Shown here: positions 59,401 to 64,000 of the stretch, one piece after another
How the letters are laid out: every line of letters begins with the position of its first letter
Numbering within the stretch: position 1 is the first letter of the stretch
Assembly (NCBI RefSeq): GCF_029893585.1
Contig: NZ_JARXYX010000004.1
Span: 1-64,000 of the forward strand
DNA: 64,000 nt
Direction: 5' to 3'
Origin: Streptomyces sp. LBL
GTDB taxonomy: Bacteria > Actinomycetota > Actinomycetes > Streptomycetales > Streptomycetaceae
Notes under the pieces: generated by a model
What the model saw: only the letters and a program-made list of their open reading frames with translations
The model's database searches: none
Told to the model about the DNA's origin: nothing
Made by a program: the position numbers and the translations under genes

Positions 59401-60893
59401 TCGTCGGTCTCCTCCGGCTCCTCCTCCACGGCGGAGGCGGTGGGGGCGGCAGCGGCCCGGTCCTCGGACTCCTGCGCGAAGCCGGAGCCCCGGCGGCGGC
59501 GCCGGCGACGCCCGCCGCCCTGCTCCTCGGCGAAGTCCTCGGAGTACGGCTCGGTGTCCTGCTCGGGCTCCTCGACCACGTCGGTCTCCGCCTCGGCGGC
59601 GGCTTCGGCGGCGGCCCGCTCCAGCGTCTGGAACTGCGGCTCGGTGAACACGGGCGCCTGGAACACGGCGACAGCCGGCCGCGTGGGCCGACGCGGAGAC
59701 TCGTCCTCGGTGGTCTCGCCCCCGGCCGGCCGCGCGGGCGCGGCGAAGCCGGTCGCGGCCTTGCGGGTGGCCCGCCGACGGCGACGCGGCGTGGCGTCCT
59801 CGACGGGCGCCTCGTCTGCGGCGGCCTCGGACTCGGTCTCCGGAGCATCGGCCGAAGCGGCGTCGGACTCGGTCTCCGGAGCACCGGCCGAAGCGGCTTC
59901 GGCCCGGGTGCCTCGACGCGCGGCACGGCCGCGGGTACGACGCGGCGCTGCGCCCTCGTCCCCGTCGGTCTCGGCAACCACCGGCGTCTCCACGGCGGCC
60001 TGGCTCTCCTGCGCGGCGGTCACGGCGTCGGTGTCGACCGCCGCGTCCGCGAGGTCCACCGGCTCCCCGGCGCTCTCGACGGCCTGCGCCACCTCGACGC
60101 TCTCGGCACCAAGGGCAACATCGGCGGTTTCGGCCGACTTCGGCGCCCCGGCAGGTGCGGCAGCCCGACGCCCGGACCGCCGACGCGTACGCCCGGCAGG
60201 CGCGGCGTCCTCGGTCGCGGCGGCCGGAGCCTCGGCGGCCTCGGTCACCACATCACCGGCGGTACCGGCGGATGCGGGCACCACGCTCTCCGCCGCCTCG
60301 GCCGCGACCGGCGCCGCCGCGGGCGCGGAGACCCGACGGGTGGCCCGCCGACGCGTGCGAGGCGGCGCGGCCTCCTCGCTGTCCTCGGCCACCGGCGTCC
60401 CGCTCGGCGTCTCGGCGACAGCCGGGCTCTCCGCGGTGGCGGGCTCGGCGGCAGCGGTCACGGGTACGACGACCTCGGCGACCTCCGCTGCCTGCGCGGA
60501 CGCAGGTGCTCCGGCGGGTGCGGAAGCACGCCGCGTGGCCCGCCGACGCGTACGCGCGGCAGGCGCGGCCTCGGCTCCACCGGCGGTCTCCACCGCGGCC
60601 GCCGCCGCCGGCATCTCCTGAGCCTCAGCGGCCTCGGCACCCTCAATGCCCTCGGCGCTCTTCTGGTCCTCGTCGGTCACGAGATTCTCGTCAGCCACGA
60701 AGTCCTCGGCCGTTGCGAGGTCCTCGGCCTGCGCGGCCGCGATGGCCGGCGCGACGGTCTCGGCGGGAGTCTCCTCGACACCGACCGGCGGACCCGCCGG
60801 TCGGGAAGCGGCACGGCGCCGACGACGCGGCGGCAGGGTGTCGCTGGGGGTGTTCGGTTCGGAACCCTCGGTGGGTTCGGTCGGTTCGAGCAT
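56427..60893 (-). CDS. rne: Ribonuclease E/G family endoribonuclease with long flanking arms
   Basis: The 1488-residue protein has the catalytic core in the middle, as in Streptomyces RNase ES: an S1 domain (EHYVNKEQATSYVGNVYLGKV-type, near residue 680), the 5'-sensor/DNase I-like region with metal ligands in VDVNTGKF and IDFIDM, and the Zn-link CVHCNGRG. The N-terminal 640 and C-terminal 330 residues are Ala/Glu/Arg-rich. A motif near RTRRRATRRASAPAG recurs on both sides, and the last 60 residues are a Lys/Ala/Thr histone-H1-like tail. ATG 60893 has GGGAG about 11 nt upstream. It processes rRNA and mRNA; the arms probably bind RNA and PNPase. Confidence 0.95.
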   Translation of the reverse strand: MLEPTEPTEGSEPNTPSDTLPPRRRRRAASRPAGPPVGVEETPAETVAPAIAAAQAEDLATAEDFVADENLVTDEDQKSAEGIEGAEAAEAQEMPAAAAAVETAGGAEAAPAARTRRRATRRASAPAGAPASAQAAEVAEVVVPVTAAAEPATAESPAVAETPSGTPVAEDSEEAAPPRTRRRATRRVSAPAAAPVAAEAAESVVPASAGTAGDVVTEAAEAPAAATEDAAPAGRTRRRSGRRAAAPAGAPKSAETADVALGAESVEVAQAVESAGEPVDLADAAVDTDAVTAAQESQAAVETPVVAETDGDEGAAPRRTRGRAARRGTRAEAASAGAPETESDAASADAPETESEAAADEAPVEDATPRRRRRATRKAATGFAAPARPAGGETTEDESPRRPTRPAVAVFQAPVFTEPQFQTLERAAAEAAAEAETDVVEEPEQDTEPYSEDFAEEQGGGRRRRRRRGSGFAQESEDRAAAAPTASAVEEEPEETDESDESDESAETVDLDGDDNEETGSRRRRRRGGRRRRRGDSGDADAESGEGQEGDAEHLAVAQAAHNAEDTAEQVEEDAETDDADDHEDSGGSSSSRRRRRRRRRAGDTSPDTEPDEGDPERTVVKVREPRKAAEPSDEVQSIKGSTRLEAKKQRRREGREQGRRRVPIITEAEFLARREAVERVMVVRQSGERTQIGVLEDGVLVEHYVNKEQATSYVGNVYLGKVQNVLPSMEAAFIDIGKGRNAVLYAGEVNFEALGMAHGPRRIESALKSGQPVLVQVTKDPIGHKGARLTSQVSLPGRYLVYVPEGSMTGISRKLPDTERARLKTILKRIVPEDAGVIVRTAAEGASEDELRRDVERLQGQWEDIQKNAKNGGNAPTLLYGEPDMTVRVVRDIFNEDFTKVIVSGDEAWSTIHGYVAHVAPDLADRLSRWTSEVDVFATYRIDEQLAKALDRKVWLPSGGSLVIDRTEAMIVVDVNTGKFTGQGGNLEETVTRNNLEAAEEIVRQLRLRDLGGIIVIDFIDMVLESNRDLVLRRLLESLGRDRTKHQVAEVTSLGLVQMTRKRVGQGLLESFSETCVHCNGRGVIVHMEQPSAVGGGGGKRRKRGRGGDVHEHETDVETPEVLEESEAEVAAEVAEPVALAEPAFVPDEELYNSVAEAEAAAGRGRSRRRASRRASAPAGTPNRDDSRDDSRDDSRGDKWDETREDRRVERRDGRRGGRRGDRRAEAEAEAKADTRADAPTAQDVTVQEEIERPVQPQEAAVAHAEPAAAEDPVVEASVVEAPVVEAPAPSAEEAAPKGRTRRRATRKASAPAGSPAGAEAAVVTVAETAPVAPEPGVDQAAVAAAAEQTESVAEAPAESAAPARPRRRAVRKATAPTASEEAAVVVVPAAAEERAVTEEPAATEEPTEEAAADDAAPAKKTARKTAKKATAKKAATKKTAAKKTAAKKTTAKKAVKTTTAKKAASKKTAAAEQQPVPSVSTSADED

Positions 60894-61165
60894 GCGGGCT
60901 TGTCTCCCGTCAGGCTCCCGGGCGCCGCACCTGGTCCGGCGTCGATCATGTCGATCGCCGTTGACGTCCGCGGCTCGCGCGATGCGCGGTGCCGCCGTCC
61001 GGGGCGCGGGCGCCGCACGGGAGCTCTCTGTGTCCTGTCTCACCGGTTCCGTACGCCGATTGCGTACGGCCTGGCGAAAGTCTTGTGGTCGGTGCGCTGC
61101 CCGACCCAGGTGGCTCCCGAGTACGAGGGCGGCGCTACGACATCCGTCCCTACGCGGAACCTTCC

Positions 61166-61990
61166 TTACGCCGGCGCCGTCGCGGCGGCAGCGGGTACGG
61201 CCTTTGAGGGGGCCGTCGCTGCCTCGCGGTCGGGCGCGAGCGGGTCGGTCACCGTGCCGGTCTCTTCATCGAACAGCCCCTGCGCCAGCCTGGTCACCGC
61301 TGCGGCGACCGGCGGCGCCAGGTCGGCCACGGCGCGAAGACCGGACAGGACGTCGTCGGGTCGTACGGCAGGCGTCACGTGCCGAACAACCAGCCGCAGT
61401 ATCGCACAGGGCTGGTCGGTCGGCCTATCGGCCTGCGAACTGTGTGTTTCCTGTGAACTGTGTGTTTCGAGCCGGACGACCGCCGAGCGGGCGTCGAAGG
61501 TCCGGACGCCGTTCTTGGTCGTGCGCTGCACCTCGACGGCCTCGGCGGTGTTGAAGGCGGCAACCGCCCGCTCCGCCTCCGCCGGGTCCACGCCGTCCAG
61601 CCTGAGCTCCCAGACGGAAGCCGTGAGCCGGTCGGCGAGTCCCGAGGTCCGTACCTCGACGGCGTCGATGACATCGAGCCCCGTGGGCATCGACTCGTCG
61701 AGCAGAGCTCTCAACCGCTCCGGGTCACGCGCCGCGGTGAGCGCGATCTCCAGATACTCCGCCTCACTGCCCGTGCCGGTGGGTGCGGCATTGGCGTACG
61801 ACACCTTCGGATGGGGCGTGAATCCCGCCGAATACGCCATCGGCACCTCGGCACGGCGCAACGCACGCTCGAAGGCGCGCTGGAAGTCACGGTGGCTGGT
61901 GAACCGGAGGCGGCCGCGCTTGGTGTAGCGCAGTCGGATGCGCTGCACCGCGGGTGCGGGCGGCGGGCCTTCGGGCTGTCGCTTGCCCAG
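61166..61990 (-). CDS. TIGR03936 / DUF2344 radical-SAM-associated protein, probable CTG start
   Basis: The protein contains QRIRLRYTKRGRLRFTSHRDFQRAFERALRRA, VPMAYSAGFTPHPKVSYA and GTGSEAEYLEIAL, which define the family usually paired with a B12-binding radical SAM protein. No SAM partner is seen in the window. In-frame GTG 61948 would start at QRIRLRY, but 14 codons upstream (LGKRQPEGPPPAPAV) match how I recall Streptomyces homologues beginning. The only start there is CTG 61990, with AAGGA about 10 nt upstream and a stop just before it. The C-terminus is an Ala-rich tail. Confidence 0.85.
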   Translation of the reverse strand: MGKRQPEGPPPAPAVQRIRLRYTKRGRLRFTSHRDFQRAFERALRRAEVPMAYSAGFTPHPKVSYANAAPTGTGSEAEYLEIALTAARDPERLRALLDESMPTGLDVIDAVEVRTSGLADRLTASVWELRLDGVDPAEAERAVAAFNTAEAVEVQRTTKNGVRTFDARSAVVRLETHSSQETHSSQADRPTDQPCAILRLVVRHVTPAVRPDDVLSGLRAVADLAPPVAAAVTRLAQGLFDEETGTVTDPLAPDREAATAPSKAVPAAAATAPA

Positions 61991-61996
61991 TGTCGT

Positions 61997-63064
61997 TCAG
62001 TCCTTCGTGAGAGCGGTCGTACTGCTACCAAGAGTACGTGTCTCGGCGCCCATCGGTTCCCGCCGGTCCACCACCTGCGGTTGCCCCGGATCCCCGAAGA
62101 GCATGCGCCGGAAGTCGGCCCGCGCCTGCCGTACGGACTCGCGGGCGGCGACGAGGGTCTGCCGGGCGGCCCGCCCCACGGCACGGGCTGCGTCGGCCGC
62201 GGGCCGCAGCACCAGGTCCCGTACGGCGTGCCCGACCGGTGTGAGCACCCTGCGGTACACCCATCGCACCGGCTCGACGAAGATCCACCGGAAGAGAGTC
62301 CCCAGGAACCGTCCGACAGCGAGCGAGATGTGCCCGGCGATCCGCCAGGCGTGCCCGAGCGCGTCCCCCACCTCGCGCGCGATGACGGCCAGGACGCGTC
62401 CGACGGGGGTGAGGATCCAGCGCCACACGGCGAGCGCGGGCAGCACGAACAGGATCCGGGTGGCCCAGTGGAGAATCATGCCGACCAGCTGGACGAGCCC
62501 GGTCACGCACCAGGCGACGGCCCGGCCGACGGGCGCGAGGATCCACTCGTACAGCCATAGCGCGGGTACGACGATCAGATACCGCGCGAGCCAGACCACG
62601 GCGGTGTACACACCGAGGCCGAGGGCGGCGAACACGGCCCCGACGCCCTTGAGCAGCCACCTGATCCCGTGCCCAAGCGGGGTCAGCACGCGCGCGTGCA
62701 CCCACGCGAGGGCGTGGCCGGCCGGAGTGAGCACGTAGCGGTACAGCCACGTGAGCGGCACGACGACGAGCACGTTCCCGAGCCAGCCGAGCGCCTTGCC
62801 GACGGGGACGAGGAGATAGCGCCAGAGGGCGACCGCGGGCCAGAAGAACAGGGCTTTGCCGAGCCATAGCAGGGCCCGCCCGAGCGGCCTGAGCAGGGTG
62901 TCCCTCAGCACGCGCCCGACGACGGCGAGCACGTCCCACACCATCCGCACCGGCATGACCAGCACAAGCACCACGATCCGCACAGGAATCCGGATCGCGA
63001 CGACGAGGCACCCTTCGGGCGCCGCCTGCCCTGGCGGCCGATCTGGTGGTTTCTCGAGGTCCAT
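61997..63064 (-). CDS. Repetitive polytopic membrane protein, unknown function
   Basis: The 355-residue protein consists largely of hydrophobic helices separated by a recurring LxPxGxA(L/V) motif: LRPLGRALLWLG, LVPVGKALGWLG, LTPAGHALAWV, LTPLGHGIRWLL, LAPVGRAVAWC, LTPVGRVLAVI and LTPVGHAVRDL, each often preceded by (W/Y)R(W/Y). Spacing is 21-47 residues. The C-terminal 80 residues are Arg/Ala-rich and cytoplasmic. ATG 63064 is chosen because MDLEKPPDRPPG precedes the first helix; no clear ribosome-binding site. It lies 7 bp upstream of the TIGR03936 gene. No family recognised. Confidence 0.85.
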   Translation of the reverse strand: MDLEKPPDRPPGQAAPEGCLVVAIRIPVRIVVLVLVMPVRMVWDVLAVVGRVLRDTLLRPLGRALLWLGKALFFWPAVALWRYLLVPVGKALGWLGNVLVVVPLTWLYRYVLTPAGHALAWVHARVLTPLGHGIRWLLKGVGAVFAALGLGVYTAVVWLARYLIVVPALWLYEWILAPVGRAVAWCVTGLVQLVGMILHWATRILFVLPALAVWRWILTPVGRVLAVIAREVGDALGHAWRIAGHISLAVGRFLGTLFRWIFVEPVRWVYRRVLTPVGHAVRDLVLRPAADAARAVGRAARQTLVAARESVRQARADFRRMLFGDPGQPQVVDRREPMGAETRTLGSSTTALTKD

Positions 63065-63273
63065 GACGACGTAGACGCCACAGCCGCCCGTCCGGATCCC
63101 GTACCGCGCTGGTTGCTCCACGCCTCCTCGAAATCCCCACTTCGACCGGCAACGACGAGCCCGAGGCCAGGCGTTCGCGTTGCGGGCTACGTCGACCGGG
63201 TGAACAGTGGATTCATGGGCCCGGGTCCTCAACGGATGAAGCACCCACCACGCGAAGCGCATCTGGAACCTCT

Positions 63274-64000
63274 ATGGCCAGAACCTTTCGGCGACGCGCC
63301 TTTCACAGCGTCAACGCATCCTTCCTGGTTGCGGCTCTCGCCCTTCCAGCGGGTCTGACAGGTGCGGTGACAACGCTTCAGGCCCCCAGCGCGAGCAGGC
63401 CGCAGTCGCCCGCTGAGACACCGCCTCCGTCTCCCGTGGACCCACCTCCCCCGGACACGCCGCCTCCCCCGGACACGCCGAGTGGTCCGGCGACGCCTAC
63501 GGCCCCCGACACCCTGCCCGCACCGAGTGATACTCCGTCGCCGGATTCGGGGCACACACCGCCCTCTGACCAGCCGTCACAGCCGCCAGGTTCCGATGAC
63601 GCGGGCCGAGCGGCGTCCGACCCCCCTGCGGAACAGACGAAACAGATCGACGACGTCATGACGCGTCTGGACGAGACGAAGGGTGACGTCCCCGAGGAAC
63701 TCGTGCCGACTGTTGACGAATTGACGACCACTCTCGAAGCGGTCCAGGACCCGAAGACGTCGCCGCAGGACAGACAGGGAGTCATCGAGAGCGTCAAACA
63801 GCTGACCATCGCGCTGAAAGCCATCGGTGACGACAGCACACCCCCCAAGCTGCGGAAACGGTTGATCCCGTTCGTGAAGCAGGCGTCCGCCGCACTGAAG
63901 GTGGGTTACGCTCGGCGAGTTCCGGCCGAGGCGCGGTCCTTTCTCCTCATGGTCGTGAAGCGGACGACGTCCACGCTGAGCATGATCTGCGCCCCCCGGA
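63274..64000 (+). CDS. Secreted Pro-rich protein, 3' end outside the window
   Basis: The frame from ATG 63274 is open to the window end (242 codons). It has a signal peptide (MARTFRRRAFHSV, then a hydrophobic stretch SFLVAALALPAGLTGA), a Pro/Thr/Asp/Ser-rich linker with DTPPPPDTP repeats (residues 50-115) and a helical, acidic domain (KQIDDVMTRLDETKGDV...). Third-position G/C is lower than in neighbouring genes. GGA lies about 8 nt upstream of the ATG. It is divergent from the repetitive membrane protein gene. Not recognised. Confidence 0.75.
   Translation, partial: MARTFRRRAFHSVNASFLVAALALPAGLTGAVTTLQAPSASRPQSPAETPPPSPVDPPPPDTPPPPDTPSGPATPTAPDTLPAPSDTPSPDSGHTPPSDQPSQPPGSDDAGRAASDPPAEQTKQIDDVMTRLDETKGDVPEELVPTVDELTTTLEAVQDPKTSPQDRQGVIESVKQLTIALKAIGDDSTPPKLRKRLIPFVKQASAALKVGYARRVPAEARSFLLMVVKRTTSTLSMICAPR

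Noticed and set aside
57099..61928. Very long plus-strand open frame (about 1600 codons) opposite rne
   Set aside because: It is antisense to a clear RNase E gene; its composition reflects the mirrored codon bias of that gene and no domain is recognisable.

Overview
This window is chromosomal DNA from a Streptomyces (high-GC, very strong G/C at third codon positions, many GTG starts). The gene order fadD-like / lepA / rpsT / holA / comEC-comEA / leuS / nadD / rsfS / proA / proB / obg / rpmA / rplU / rne is the conserved Streptomyces core arrangement, which I recall as the SCO2561-SCO2600 region of S. coelicolor. Most genes lie on the minus strand.

Layout. 1-3.2 kb: 3' part of a giant multi-HAMP hybrid histidine kinase. 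3.4-20.8 kb: acyl-CoA synthetase, LepA, S20, a SnoaL-like protein, HolA, a YceI protein, the ComEC/ComEA pair, DegV, a membrane protein and LeuS, whose leader carries what looks like a leucine attenuator. 21.2-24.2 kb (plus strand): a two-gene redox unit, a six-helix bis-haem membrane protein translationally coupled to a NuoF-like flavoprotein with a ferredoxin tail. 24.3-25.5 kb: two identical tRNA-Ala(GGC) genes flanking two tiny zinc-ribbon genes and an MFS remnant. 25.7-29.7 kb: NadD, an LCP-like protein, RsfS and a histidine phosphatase. 29.9-33.5 kb: two very small membrane proteins, an M48 protease and two membrane proteins sharing an SVVFDE motif. 33.7-37.1 kb: ProA, an unknown protein and ProB.

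The normal obg-proB and rne-rplU junctions are separated here by cell-envelope genes. Between proB and obg (37.4-47.3 kb) lie two TagF-like polyol-phosphate polymerases with membrane domains, a TarS-like glycosyltransferase, a fused cytidylyltransferase/SDR enzyme (expected to make CDP-ribitol) and a Tat-exported PhoD phosphatase. Between rplU and rne (50.3-56.2 kb) lie rmlA, B, D and C (dTDP-L-rhamnose) and a second, larger TarS-like glycosyltransferase. Together they look like a glycosylated polyol-phosphate (teichoic-acid type) wall-polymer system embedded in the housekeeping ribosome/RNA-processing genes.

56.4-64 kb: RNase E/G with long Arg-rich and Lys/Ala-rich arms, a TIGR03936-type protein probably starting at CTG, a strikingly repetitive polytopic membrane protein, and the 5' part of a secreted Pro-rich protein running off the window. 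Several intergenic gaps hold short tandem-repeat arrays. I saw no CRISPR array, prophage or intact insertion sequence.
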